The notes below the pieces were generated by a model. It searched no databases, had not been told where the DNA came from, and worked only from the letters and a program-made list of their open reading frames with translations. Below, in pieces: positions 46,370 through 55,963 of a stretch of DNA of 64,000 bases. The translations under genes and the position numbers were made by a program. Where the stretch lies: assembly GCF_040939125.1 (NCBI RefSeq), contig NZ_CP162495.1:1736001-1800000 (forward strand). Direction: 5' to 3'. The stretch's first letter is position 1; each line of letters starts with the position of its first letter. This stretch comes from Clostridium sp. BJN0013. Lineage in GTDB: Bacteria > Bacillota > Clostridia > Clostridiales > Clostridiaceae.

Positions 46370-48232
46370 ATGTTATCTAAATTGGGAAGATTATTAATAG
46401 GCAGGAGTCTTAAAACTACAGAACTTAAATCCGAAAAGTTTAATGTGCTTTGGGGATTGCCTGTATTATCCAGTGATGCAATATCCTCTGTAGCCTATGC
46501 GGGAGAGGAAATACTATGGGTACTTATACCTGTTTTGGGCATAATGTCCTATAAATATATGTTTTATTCAGCACTATGTGTTGTGTTTTTAATGATATTA
46601 GTGACATTGTCTTATAGACAAACTATAGATGCCTATCCTCAAGGAGGAGGTTCTTATATTGTTGCAAAAGATAATTTAGGAACAGTGTCCGGACTTGTGG
46701 CAGGAGCATCTTTAACTATTGGATACATACTAACTGTAGCAGTAAGTACATCGGCAGGTACTGCTGCTATAATTTCCGCCATACCTTCTTTATCACCTCA
46801 TAGAGTTACTATAGCTCTACTTTTTATATTTATTATAACCATAGGAAATCTTAGAGGCGTAAGGGAATCATCTAAAGTATTTGGAACTCCAACTTATATA
46901 TTTATGGCTGTTATTTTGTGCATGATTATATTTGGAATATTTAAAGTAAAGGTGCTTGGTTATGTACCTAAACCGGTGTACAAAATACCTGAAGCTGTAT
47001 CTGATATAACCCTATTATTATTTATAAGGGCCTTTTCTTCTGGATGTACGGCGCTGACTGGTATAGAAGCGGTAAGTAATGGTATACCTAGTTTTAAAGA
47101 GCCTTCACAGAAAAATGCCCGAATAGTTTTAGAACTTTTGGCTCTGGTAGTACTTGTAATATTTGGTGGGGTATCTTATTTAGCTACTCTTTATCATACA
47201 GTACCTAACACTGAAGTAACAGTAGTTGCCCAGCTTGCTTCTCAGATATTTGGCCAGAATATTATGTTTTATCTGGTTCAAATAACTACCACTATCATAC
47301 TTATAATGGCCAGCAACACTGCTTTTACAGGACTACCATTATTACTGGCTTTTATAGCAAAAGATGGATTTGCACCTAGACAATTTGCCAAAAGAGGAAA
47401 GAGACTTGGGTATTCTAATGGAATTATGATGTTGAGTATAATATCCTCTATACTCGTTATTATATTTAATGGTGAAACCCATAGTCTGATGCCTTTGTAT
47501 GCGGTGGGAGTATTTGTATCCTTTACCTTGTCTCAGGCAGGAATGTTTAAAAGATGGATAAAACTAAAAAGTACAGGCTGGAGGCATAAAGCGGTTATAA
47601 ATGGTATAGGGGCAGTGGTTACTTTTGCTACAGCTGTTATATTAGGTATAACTAAATTCCTCCAGGGGGCCTGGATTGTCTTTATATTAGTACCTGTACT
47701 TGTTTATATTATGGTGGAAATAAATGAACATTATAAAAAGGTAGCTCAGCAGTTAAAGCTTGCAGTAAATGAGAGGCCTAAAGAAATAGATTTTACAAAA
47801 CAGAAAAGGTATGTTATTGTTCCTATAGATGCTTTAAATAGGTCATTTTTAAAGGCTTTGAATTATGCCAGAACAATATCCAATAATATAATAGTTTTCC
47901 ATGTTTCAATAGATGATGAGGCTACAGCCAGACTTTTATCAAAATGGCATGAATACGATATAGGTATACCCATAGTGGTGAAGAAATCTATTTATAGAAG
48001 TGTAGTTGGACCTCTAGTTAAATTTATAGAATCAGAAGAATACGCAGCAGGTTCTAAGGATACGGTAACAGTAGTACTTCCTCAATTCGTGGTTACCAAG
48101 TGGTGGGGAAATATATTGCATAATCAAACTGCATTATTTATTAGAACCATGCTGCTTAGGAGAAGAAATATAGCAATAGTTACGGTACCGTATATAATTT
48201 TTGAAGATAATGAAGAAGGTTTGAAGAAATAA
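46370..48232 (+). CDS. APC-superfamily permease, KimA-like potassium importer
   Basis: A 620-residue protein: about 12 membrane helices to residue 445, then a cytoplasmic universal-stress-like domain (YVIVPIDALNRSFLKALNYARTI onward). The start LGRLLIGRSLKT and LSSDAISSVAYAGEEIL strongly resemble Bacillus KimA (YdaO), a proton-coupled potassium importer. A general amino-acid permease is the alternative. A good terminator follows at 48253-48289. Confidence 0.78.
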   Translation: MLSKLGRLLIGRSLKTTELKSEKFNVLWGLPVLSSDAISSVAYAGEEILWVLIPVLGIMSYKYMFYSALCVVFLMILVTLSYRQTIDAYPQGGGSYIVAKDNLGTVSGLVAGASLTIGYILTVAVSTSAGTAAIISAIPSLSPHRVTIALLFIFIITIGNLRGVRESSKVFGTPTYIFMAVILCMIIFGIFKVKVLGYVPKPVYKIPEAVSDITLLLFIRAFSSGCTALTGIEAVSNGIPSFKEPSQKNARIVLELLALVVLVIFGGVSYLATLYHTVPNTEVTVVAQLASQIFGQNIMFYLVQITTTIILIMASNTAFTGLPLLLAFIAKDGFAPRQFAKRGKRLGYSNGIMMLSIISSILVIIFNGETHSLMPLYAVGVFVSFTLSQAGMFKRWIKLKSTGWRHKAVINGIGAVVTFATAVILGITKFLQGAWIVFILVPVLVYIMVEINEHYKKVAQQLKLAVNERPKEIDFTKQKRYVIVPIDALNRSFLKALNYARTISNNIIVFHVSIDDEATARLLSKWHEYDIGIPIVVKKSIYRSVVGPLVKFIESEEYAAGSKDTVTVVLPQFVVTKWWGNILHNQTALFIRTMLLRRRNIAIVTVPYIIFEDNEEGLKK

Positions 48233-48252
48233 TTTTGTAGTGAATTTTTTCT

Positions 48253-48296
48253 ACAGGTTTTCCCTATAATGAATATTTGGGAAACCTGTTTTTATT
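48253..48296 (+). terminator. Intrinsic terminator after the KimA-like gene
   Basis: ACAGGTTTTCCC (48253-48264) pairs with GGGAAACCTGT (48279-48289), followed by TTTTT. It stands between convergent genes. Confidence 0.85.
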
Positions 48297-48324
48297 ATAC
48301 AAATAATAGCTTACGTGTTAATTT

Positions 48325-49053
48325 TTATCTATATCTATGGGGAGCTAATCTGTATTTTACATTCAAAATTACTTGAAATAATTTTGAATGTAAAAGGGAA
48401 GGTTTTCTTACATTAAATGAGTTAAAGGCTCCTAAAAATATTATAATTCCAGAAAATATTATTATGGAATTTAAAACTTTATTTATAAATTTTGTATTTT
48501 TGGAATTTAGCTTATTACTGAATTTGCCCGCAGTAAAAATTAATATAAGCCACCAGAGCATACTTCCTATAAATACTCCCACTATTAAAAGTATTCTACT
48601 AGGCATATCTCTTCCTATATGTATTAAATGCAATCCTGTAAATACAGCTATAAAAGAAAAGATCGTAAGTGGATTTGCAAATGCCATTAGAAAAGTTGAT
48701 ATAAAAGCTTTAAATAAAGAAGTATTATTTAACGATTCTGTTTTAGCTGATTTGTGGATATTATTAGCTGATTTTTCTTTTATAAAAGTATAGATACCGA
48801 AACAAATCAATATAATCCCACCTATGATACGAAAATATAATCCGTGCAGGAGAATAAATTTTTCCACCACTATGAAACTTAAGGAAGCCAGTGATGCATA
48901 GATAGTATCTGCCAGGGCTGAACCTAATCCTGATACCAAACCATAGGTATTTCCAAGGGCTATAGTATTTTTAAGACATATGGCCCCAATAGGACCTGTA
49001 GGCATTCCGGTTATTAAACCTATAAGTATTCCTCTAAACAAGTTAAGTAACAT
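48325..49053 (-). CDS. LysE/RhtB-family amino-acid exporter
   Basis: A 242-residue protein with about six membrane helices. The LysE signature is GLITGMPTGPIGAICLKNTIALG near the N-terminus (about 12-34), followed by GLGSALADTIYASLASL. The conserved NPLTI in the middle (AFANPLTIFSF) also fits. The cargo is unknown. It is divergent from the MarR gene. Confidence 0.87.
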   Translation of the reverse strand: MLLNLFRGILIGLITGMPTGPIGAICLKNTIALGNTYGLVSGLGSALADTIYASLASLSFIVVEKFILLHGLYFRIIGGIILICFGIYTFIKEKSANNIHKSAKTESLNNTSLFKAFISTFLMAFANPLTIFSFIAVFTGLHLIHIGRDMPSRILLIVGVFIGSMLWWLILIFTAGKFSNKLNSKNTKFINKVLNSIIIFSGIIIFLGAFNSFNVRKPSLLHSKLFQVILNVKYRLAPHRYR

Positions 49054-49147
49054 ATAAATTTCCTGCTTTCATTATTAATTTATTGTTATGTAATTATTTT
49101 ATATTTAATATGATACATCTTCAATAACTATATGTATTTTAAAAGTG

Positions 49148-49176
49148 TTGACTTAAAAAAATATAAGTAGTAAAAT
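49148..49176 (+). promoter_or_regulatory. Promoter of the MarR/ABC exporter operon
   Basis: TTGACT (49148-49153), 17-base spacer, TAAAAT (49171-49176). The start would be near 49183. Confidence 0.7.
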
Positions 49177-49187
49177 GATTCATAAAT

Positions 49188-49225
49188 AAAATATTCGGAT
49201 AGAAAATATTCGGATAGAAAATATT
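49188..49225 (+). promoter_or_regulatory. Tandem 15-bp repeat, probable MarR operator
   Basis: AAAATATTCGGATAG occurs twice in tandem (49188-49202, 49203-49217) plus a half copy AAAATATT (49218-49225). It sits just after the likely transcription start and before the MarR gene, where a repressor would block transcription. AAAATATT/AATATTTT symmetry suits a dimeric regulator. Confidence 0.6.
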
Positions 49226-49249
49226 TTTAAATTTAAAGTAGGTGAATCC

Positions 49250-49687
49250 ATGACAGAAGGGAATAAAGGTATTTTAATAGTGGCAAAAATGAAGTCAATT
49301 CTATTTTCTTTTAAAAAAAATATGTCAAATAAGTTTAATCCTTTCAATCTTACAGGAACGCAGGGGATGCTTATTGGCATATTACATAGACATGGACAGA
49401 TGAAAATAAGTGACTTGAGTGAAAAGATGGGATTGTCTAATAGTACTGTGTCAGGAATTGTAGATAGACTAGAAAAACAGGGATTAGTTAAGAGAATTAG
49501 AAGCAAGACAGATAGGAGGGTAGTATATATAAGTGTAACTGAAAAATTTAAAAAAAGCTTTCACCATAATTTTTGTGAAATTGAGAAGAAATTTGAAGAT
49601 ATCATAGATGGAGTTCCATCTCATGAAATTGATAAAATACTTGAGGGATTGAATTTGTTAGAAAAATTGATCAATGAAAAGAAATAA
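49250..49687 (+). CDS. MarR-family transcriptional regulator
   Basis: A 145-residue winged-helix protein. The DNA-reading helices are in MKISDLSEKMGLSNSTVSGIVDRLEKQGLVKRI and the wing is SKTDRRVVYISVTE. It heads a unit with two ABC exporter genes, a common arrangement for drug-responsive repression. AAAGTAGGTG precedes the ATG. Tandem repeats in its leader are a likely operator. Confidence 0.9.
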   Translation: MTEGNKGILIVAKMKSILFSFKKNMSNKFNPFNLTGTQGMLIGILHRHGQMKISDLSEKMGLSNSTVSGIVDRLEKQGLVKRIRSKTDRRVVYISVTEKFKKSFHHNFCEIEKKFEDIIDGVPSHEIDKILEGLNLLEKLINEKK

Positions 49688-49728
49688 TTTTAAACCTATA
49701 TTATTGAATGAGGAGAGTAAATCTAATA

Positions 49729-51954
49729 ATGATAAAATTAATAAAATACTTAAAACCATTTGTTGCAATGATTATTATGGCCGTAGTACTTTTGTTTGTG
49801 CAGGCTATGTGCGATTTGGCTCTTCCAGATTACACTTCTAATATTGTAAATAAGGGTATACAACAAGGGGGTATTTTAGATGCAGTTCCCCAAGCAATAA
49901 GACAAAGTGAAATGAATAAAACACAATTGCTCATGAATGAAGAAGATAAAGAGGAGGTTTTTAAAAGCTATAAATTTATTGATAAGTCCAGTAAAGATTA
50001 TGAAGAGTATTTAAAGGAGTATCCTAATCTTAAAAATGAACCTATTTTTGTAATTAAAGATATAAAAAAGAGTGAAAGAGAAAAACTGAATAACATAATG
50101 GGCAGGGCAATACTTAGAGTTTCCAGTATTGAAAAGATTAAATCCAATAGTGAAAATGGAATAATATCCTTTAATGGATTTAAAGTGCCTGTGGATACAG
50201 ATTTGTTCGCAGTAATTTCCTCCATGCCATATAATCAGCGTGAAGAAATAATTAAAGGCATAGATGATAAAATCTCAAATTTAGATGAAAGCATGATAAC
50301 TCAATCTGCTGTTTCAAAAGTTAAGGCTGAGTATAAGGCTCTGGGGATGAATACGGATAAGATGCAGAATAGATATATCATAAATACGGGAATGATTATG
50401 CTTCTTATATCATTATTAGGTGGTGTATGCACCATAATAGTGGGATTTTTAGCGTCTAAAACAGCGGCAGGACTTGCAAGGAATCTCCGTAAAAATATAT
50501 TTGAAAAAGTGGAGAAATTCTCAAATAAAGAGTTTGATGATTTTTCAACAGCTTCCCTTATAACAAGGAGTACTAATGATATAACGCAGATACAAATGCT
50601 TATGGTAATTATGATAAGAATGGTATTTTATGCGCCTATTATGGGAATTGGGGGTGTAATAAGAGCTATCCAAAAAAGTAGTTCTATGTCATGGATTATT
50701 GCAGTGGCAGTTATAGTACTTTTAGGGTTGATTTTTATAATATTTGCAGTGGCTTTTCCTAAATTTAAGATTATACAAAAACTCATTGACAGACTTAACC
50801 TTGTAACCCGTGAAAGTCTTTCAGGAATGATGGTAATAAGAGCTTTTAATACTCAAGATTTTCAAGAAGAACGTTTTGATAGGGCAAATAAGGATGTTAC
50901 CAATACAAATCTATTTGTAAATCGTGTAATGGCCTGTATGATGCCTGTTATGATGCTTATTATGAACGGGATAACGTTGATTATTGTGTGGATAGGTTCT
51001 CACGAAGTGGCAAATGCAAGTATGCAAGTGGGAGATATGATGGCCTTTATGCAATATGCAATGCAGATAATCATGGCATTTTTAATGCTTGCAGTGATGT
51101 TTATTCTCATACCTAGAGCCTCTGTTTCAGCACAACGTATTGATGAGGTTTTTAGGAAGGAAATCTTAATTTCAGATCCCAAAATACCTAAGCATTTTGA
51201 TGATAGCGTGAAAGGTGTGGTGGAATTTAAGAATGTATCTTTTAGATATCCGGGAGCTGAAGAGGACATACTTAAAAATATTAGTTTTAAAGCATTGCCG
51301 GGCAAAACTACTGCATTTATAGGCTCTACGGGTTCAGGTAAAACTACTCTTATAAACTTAATTATGCGTTTTTATGATATAAAAGAAGGAGAGGTTTTCG
51401 TAAATGGTATAAATGTAAAAGAGGTGTCACAGCAAGAGCTTCGTAATAAAATTGGATATGTACCTCAAAAGAGTTATTTATTTAGTGGTACAATTGAATC
51501 CAATCTTAAATATGCAAATAAGAATGCAGCGGAAAAAGATATTAAAAATGCCGCAGAAGTTGCTCAAGCCCTGGAATTTATAAATACTAAACCAGAAGGA
51601 TTTAAAACTGAAATTTCCCAGGGAGGTTCAAATGTGTCTGGAGGTCAGAAACAGAGATTATCCATTGCCCGTGCACTCTTAAAGAAACCTGAAATTTATT
51701 TGTTTGACGACAGTTTCTCAGCTCTTGATTTTAAAACAGATGCTGCACTTAGAAAAGCACTAGAAAAAGAGACTGCATCATGTACATTTCTTATTGTGGC
51801 ACAACGTGTTTCAACAATTATGGATGCAGATGAAATAATAGTTCTTGATAACGGCAGTATAGTAGGAATGGGTACTCATAAAGAGCTTATGAAAAATTGT
51901 GATGTGTATAAAGAAATTGCATTATCACAGCTTTCAAAGGAGGAATTGGCATGA
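49729..51954 (+). CDS. ABC exporter half-transporter with degenerate Walker B (subunit 1)
   Basis: About 741 residues; the ATG at 49729 has AGGAGAG 11 bases upstream. The first membrane helix is followed by an outside insert of about 185 residues before helix 2. The ATPase has Walker A GSTGSGKTT, signature VSGGQKQR and Walker B IYLFDDSFSALD, in which the catalytic Glu is Asp. Such subunits pair with a partner carrying the opposite defect, as in BmrCD/TM287-288-type heterodimers. The likely role is export of drugs or lipids. Confidence 0.88.
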   Translation: MIKLIKYLKPFVAMIIMAVVLLFVQAMCDLALPDYTSNIVNKGIQQGGILDAVPQAIRQSEMNKTQLLMNEEDKEEVFKSYKFIDKSSKDYEEYLKEYPNLKNEPIFVIKDIKKSEREKLNNIMGRAILRVSSIEKIKSNSENGIISFNGFKVPVDTDLFAVISSMPYNQREEIIKGIDDKISNLDESMITQSAVSKVKAEYKALGMNTDKMQNRYIINTGMIMLLISLLGGVCTIIVGFLASKTAAGLARNLRKNIFEKVEKFSNKEFDDFSTASLITRSTNDITQIQMLMVIMIRMVFYAPIMGIGGVIRAIQKSSSMSWIIAVAVIVLLGLIFIIFAVAFPKFKIIQKLIDRLNLVTRESLSGMMVIRAFNTQDFQEERFDRANKDVTNTNLFVNRVMACMMPVMMLIMNGITLIIVWIGSHEVANASMQVGDMMAFMQYAMQIIMAFLMLAVMFILIPRASVSAQRIDEVFRKEILISDPKIPKHFDDSVKGVVEFKNVSFRYPGAEEDILKNISFKALPGKTTAFIGSTGSGKTTLINLIMRFYDIKEGEVFVNGINVKEVSQQELRNKIGYVPQKSYLFSGTIESNLKYANKNAAEKDIKNAAEVAQALEFINTKPEGFKTEISQGGSNVSGGQKQRLSIARALLKKPEIYLFDDSFSALDFKTDAALRKALEKETASCTFLIVAQRVSTIMDADEIIVLDNGSIVGMGTHKELMKNCDVYKEIALSQLSKEELA

Positions 51955-53795
51955 GTAAAAAGGGTAGAAAACATGCAAAGGGTCCTGGAGGAATGATTCA
52001 GGGAGGAGAAAAAGCAAATAATTTTAAAGGTACAATGAAAAATCTTATAAGATATATGAATGAATATAAAGTTTCTGTGATTGTTGTGGTTATATTTGCA
52101 GCAGTTAGTGCATCTTTTTCTATAATAGGCCCTAAAATGTTAGGTAATGCTACAACAAAGTTATTTGAAGGAATTATGAATAAACTTTCAGGTAGTGGAA
52201 CAGGAGTGGATTTTAATTATATAGGGAAAATAATAGTTATACTTGGGGCATTATATTTGATAAGTTCATTATTTGCCTATATTCAGGGATGGATAATGTC
52301 TGGAGTTTCTATGAAGGTAAGTTATAAAATGAGAAAGGAAATTTCTCAAAAAATAAATAAATTGCCCCTTAAATATTTTGATGGTACAAATCAGGGAGAA
52401 GTGCTATCTCGTGTTACCAATGACGTGGATACCTTAAGTCAAACACTTAACCAGAGTCTTACACAGATTATCACATCCGTTACCACTGTAATTGGTGTAT
52501 TTATTATGATGCTTAGTATAAGTGTTCTCATGACTGTAGTAGCCCTTTGTATAATTCCCTTATCAATGATAATTATGATGTTTATAATAAAGTATTCTCA
52601 AAAATACTTTAAGGAGCAGCAAGATTATCTGGGACATGTAAATGGACATGTAGAGGAAATGTATGGTGGACATATAGTTATGAAGGCTTTTAATGGAGAA
52701 AAAGACAGCATTGAAAAATTTGATAAACTTAACAATACTCTTTATAAATCTGCATGGAAATCTCAATTTTTAACTAGTATAGTAATGCCTGTAATGAATT
52801 TTGTAAGTAATCTGGGGTATGTAGGTGTATGTGTTTTAGGAGGATGGCTTGCAATAAAGAAGACCATTGAGGTAGGTGATATTCAGGCTTTTATACAGTA
52901 TGTAAGATCATTTACCCAGCCTATTACTCAAATTGCCAATATATCCAATATACTTCAACAGACAGCTGCTTCAGCAGAGCGTGTATTTGAGTTTTTGGAA
53001 GAGGAAGAAGAAGTTTCGGAGGTCCAAAATCCTGTAAAAATTGAAGATGTTGCAGGTAGTGTTGAATTTAAAAATGTTCAATTTGCATATAATTCTGATA
53101 AAATTGTAATCAATGATTTCTCAGCTAGAATAAATCCAGGACGGAAAGTAGCAATTGTAGGCCCTACAGGCGCTGGTAAGACCACTATAGTAAAACTTCT
53201 AATGCGTTTTTATGATGTGAATAAAGGTGCTATACTGGTAGATGGACATGATATAAGAGAATATACAAGAAGGGATCTTAGGTCTATGTTTGGAATGGTA
53301 CTTCAGGATACTTGGCTTTATAATGGAAGTATAATGGAAAATATAAGATATGGAAAACTCCAGGCCAAAGATGAAGAAGTAAAAGCTGCAGCAAAAGCAG
53401 CATATGTAGATGGCTTTGTGCATACTCTTCCTGGAGGATATGATATGATTCTTAATGAAGAAACTTCAAATATATCTCAGGGACAAAAACAACTTTTAAC
53501 TATTGCAAGAGCAATACTTTCAGATCCTAAAATTCTTATTTTAGATGAAGCAACCAGCTCTGTGGATACTCGTACGGAAGTAAGAATAAAAAAGGCTATG
53601 AGAAATCTTATGAAAAATCGAACCAGCTTTATTATTGCACATAGATTGTCTACAATTCGTGATGCTGATTTGATTCTGGTAATGGATAATGGAGATATTG
53701 TAGAGCAGGGAACTCATGATGAACTTCTTAAAAAAGGAGGAGTGTATTCCAAGCTTTATAATAGTCAATTTACCTATTCTTTAGAAAATGAATAA
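51951..53795 (+). CDS. ABC exporter half-transporter with degenerate signature (subunit 2)
   Basis: A 614-residue protein overlapping the first subunit by four bases (ATGA), so the two are made together. Six membrane helices, then an ATPase with Walker A GPTGAGKTT, signature ISQGQKQL in place of LSGGQ, and Walker B LILDEATSSVD with the catalytic Glu intact. The paired defects give one active and one degenerate ATP site, the hallmark of heterodimeric exporters. Confidence 0.9.
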   Translation: MSKKGRKHAKGPGGMIQGGEKANNFKGTMKNLIRYMNEYKVSVIVVVIFAAVSASFSIIGPKMLGNATTKLFEGIMNKLSGSGTGVDFNYIGKIIVILGALYLISSLFAYIQGWIMSGVSMKVSYKMRKEISQKINKLPLKYFDGTNQGEVLSRVTNDVDTLSQTLNQSLTQIITSVTTVIGVFIMMLSISVLMTVVALCIIPLSMIIMMFIIKYSQKYFKEQQDYLGHVNGHVEEMYGGHIVMKAFNGEKDSIEKFDKLNNTLYKSAWKSQFLTSIVMPVMNFVSNLGYVGVCVLGGWLAIKKTIEVGDIQAFIQYVRSFTQPITQIANISNILQQTAASAERVFEFLEEEEEVSEVQNPVKIEDVAGSVEFKNVQFAYNSDKIVINDFSARINPGRKVAIVGPTGAGKTTIVKLLMRFYDVNKGAILVDGHDIREYTRRDLRSMFGMVLQDTWLYNGSIMENIRYGKLQAKDEEVKAAAKAAYVDGFVHTLPGGYDMILNEETSNISQGQKQLLTIARAILSDPKILILDEATSSVDTRTEVRIKKAMRNLMKNRTSFIIAHRLSTIRDADLILVMDNGDIVEQGTHDELLKKGGVYSKLYNSQFTYSLENE

Positions 53796-53850
53796 GTTAA
53801 AAAGTGAGAGTTATGGATGATTTGATCCCATGACTCTTAATCTTTAACTT
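53793..53850. terminator. Hairpin between convergent ABC and oxidase genes
   Basis: GTTAAAAAGTGAGAGTTATGG pairs imperfectly with CCCATGACTCTTAATCTTTAAC around ATGATTTGAT, with A/T-rich sides. It is likely a two-way terminator. Confidence 0.6.
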
Positions 53851-53866
53851 AAATTATTATATTGCC

Positions 53867-55249
53867 TTAGTCTACGACAGTGCCGGGGTTAAGAATTTTA
53901 TTAGGATCGAAAACCATTTTAATTCCACTCATAATATCAATTTCCCTTTGGGTAAACTGAAGAGGCATATATTTTTTTCGTGATTTTCCAGTACCATGTT
54001 CTGCAGTTATTGTACCACCGTATTTTAATGCAATTTTATACATTTCCTGTTTGAATTCTTCATAATAGGAAGGTAGTTTGCCATTTTCACTCATAATAAA
54101 ATTGTGAATATTTCCATCTGCTATGTGGCCTACAGCGGGAATTATAGTATTGTATTTTTCAGCAAGAGCTGTTATGTCGTCAAAAAAATCAGGTACGGAG
54201 GATGGAGGAACTGCCATATCAAGACCGTCTGCTACATGTTCTTTAAAAGGAGTGTAGGCATTGCTGCGTATGTCCAAAAGATTTTTTTGCTCTTTTGAAG
54301 TTTCTGCTATAATACTGTCCACTGCATTATGTTTTTCACATATTTCTACAATTTTTTCACTGGTTGAGTATAATTCATCCTCGGTAGCTCCATCCAGCAT
54401 AAACATCAAGTCTACAGAGCCTTTATTGGCAGGCCAGGTAGTTCCAAGGTGTTCTGCGGCTTTTTCTGAAATAAACCTATCCATATATTCAATAGCTAAA
54501 GGGGTAATTCCTTCCTGAAGTATTTTAGGTACTGTATCACAAGCTTCACGTCTTGTGTTAAAGGAAATTAAAAGGGTACCTGTATAATTATTTTTTGCGT
54601 AAAGCCTTAAAGTAACTTTTGTAACTATACCAAGAGTTCCTTCGCTTCCTATCATCATATGAAGCAAATCGTAACCCATATTGTTTTTTAAGAGCTTTCC
54701 ACCAAAATTAACTATTTCTCCTGTAGGGAGAACTACTTCCAGTGATTTTACATGGTTTCTCATGATTCCGTGTTTTACAGCTTTTGTACCTCCCGCATTT
54801 TCCATAACCATGCCGCCAATTTGTGCACCTTCATCTCCAGGATGTATAGGAAAGAATAATTTACCCTGTTTATTTAATGATTGAAGTAAATCTGCTAAAG
54901 TAGTTCCTGACTCCACAGTAATCATCAAATTTTTTTCATCCAGTTCAATAATTTTATTCAATCTTTCAAGAGAAAGAATTATACTGGGTTTTATAGGTAC
55001 TGTCGCACCACATACACCAGTGCCACCTCCTCTTGGAACCACAGGTGTTAATGTTTCATTGGCATATTTTAATATTTTAGATATTTCTTCTGGTGAACCA
55101 GGCTTAACTACTATACAATCCTCTGAGGGTCTAATACGAATTAAAGATTCAGTTTCATCATATAAATAACTTTCCATTTGGGATAAATCATTGGTAACCC
55201 AATCTTGTCCTACAACTTTTTTTAAATTTTCAACAATTTCTTCTTTCAA
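53867..55249 (-). CDS. FAD-linked glycolate/lactate oxidase-type dehydrogenase (GlcD family)
   Basis: About 460 residues from a TTG six bases after AAGGGAGGT; the upstream ATGs overlap or precede that site. The FAD-binding PCMH domain shows VVPRGGGTGVCGATVP and PGDEGAQIGGMVMENAGGTKAVKHG. The C-terminal domain has HIADGNIHNFI, TAEHGTGKSRKKYM and FDPNKILNPG. It oxidises a 2-hydroxy acid such as lactate or glycolate. In anaerobes close relatives work with electron-transfer flavoproteins, but no etfAB is adjacent. Confidence 0.87.
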   Translation of the reverse strand: MKEEIVENLKKVVGQDWVTNDLSQMESYLYDETESLIRIRPSEDCIVVKPGSPEEISKILKYANETLTPVVPRGGGTGVCGATVPIKPSIILSLERLNKIIELDEKNLMITVESGTTLADLLQSLNKQGKLFFPIHPGDEGAQIGGMVMENAGGTKAVKHGIMRNHVKSLEVVLPTGEIVNFGGKLLKNNMGYDLLHMMIGSEGTLGIVTKVTLRLYAKNNYTGTLLISFNTRREACDTVPKILQEGITPLAIEYMDRFISEKAAEHLGTTWPANKGSVDLMFMLDGATEDELYSTSEKIVEICEKHNAVDSIIAETSKEQKNLLDIRSNAYTPFKEHVADGLDMAVPPSSVPDFFDDITALAEKYNTIIPAVGHIADGNIHNFIMSENGKLPSYYEEFKQEMYKIALKYGGTITAEHGTGKSRKKYMPLQFTQREIDIMSGIKMVFDPNKILNPGTVVD

Positions 55250-55450
55250 TGTTTTACCTCCCTTTATAATCATCATTGTATATTTTTACAGTTTAAAATG
55301 GATACTATACTGCATATTATATAGGTTACATATAAAACATTCAATTGTTCATGATTAGATTTATAAACGAATTCTTAGAAGCCCTAGTATCATATTTACT
55401 ATATTGCAAATAATATTAACAAAAATATATAGCAGGGGAGGAATCAATAA

Positions 55451-55651
55451 ATGAATTCACAGGCAAGAGACAGCATTCATAAGGTGAAAGAATCATTAAA
55501 AAGTGCTCAACAAGGTTTGCAGATGGCTGCAAGAGAAGTAGAAAATTCCAACATTAAAAATCAAATAAGTAACCAATTAACTCAAGTTACTAATTGTCTT
55601 GGGGAATGTGAGAAAATAGCTTCCGGATTAAGCCAGCATAGAAATTGTTAA
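55451..55651 (+). CDS. Small helical protein of unknown function (66 residues)
   Basis: A good GGGGAGGA site precedes the ATG. The sequence is a polar helical repeat-like protein (RDSIHKVKESLKSAQQGLQ; NQLTQVTNCLGECEKIASGL) with three cysteines and no membrane segment. It is likely to form a coiled-coil bundle. A clear terminator follows, so it is a single-gene unit. I do not recognise the function. Confidence 0.65.
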   Translation: MNSQARDSIHKVKESLKSAQQGLQMAAREVENSNIKNQISNQLTQVTNCLGECEKIASGLSQHRNC

Positions 55652-55963
55652 TTATAATTATAAGGATCACCTCTAATACAAAATATGAAAACCATCAATT
55701 TGCCAATAATTGGTGGTCTTTTATATGTTTTTCAATAAATAATGTACAAACAGTAATTTTATGTAAATATTTCTCTCTTTTTTGATGTATAATAAAGCTT
55801 ATCATACATATAATAAAAAAGTAATATTATATAGGATAAAAATATAATATTATTACAATTATGATAATTTATACATGTAAAAAATATTTAATGGGATTAA
55901 ATATTTTTTAATTGAGTTTAAAATTTATCTTCTATAAAAAGAGAAAAAGGAGATGTCAAAATA
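55652..55963. other. Intergenic region with terminator before the phosphorylase gene
   Basis: ACCATCAATT (55691-55700) pairs with AATTGGTGGT (55708-55717), followed by CTTTT, which ends the small gene. The rest is AT-rich leader up to AAAGGAGAT before the phosphorylase start. No other element was seen. Confidence 0.65.
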
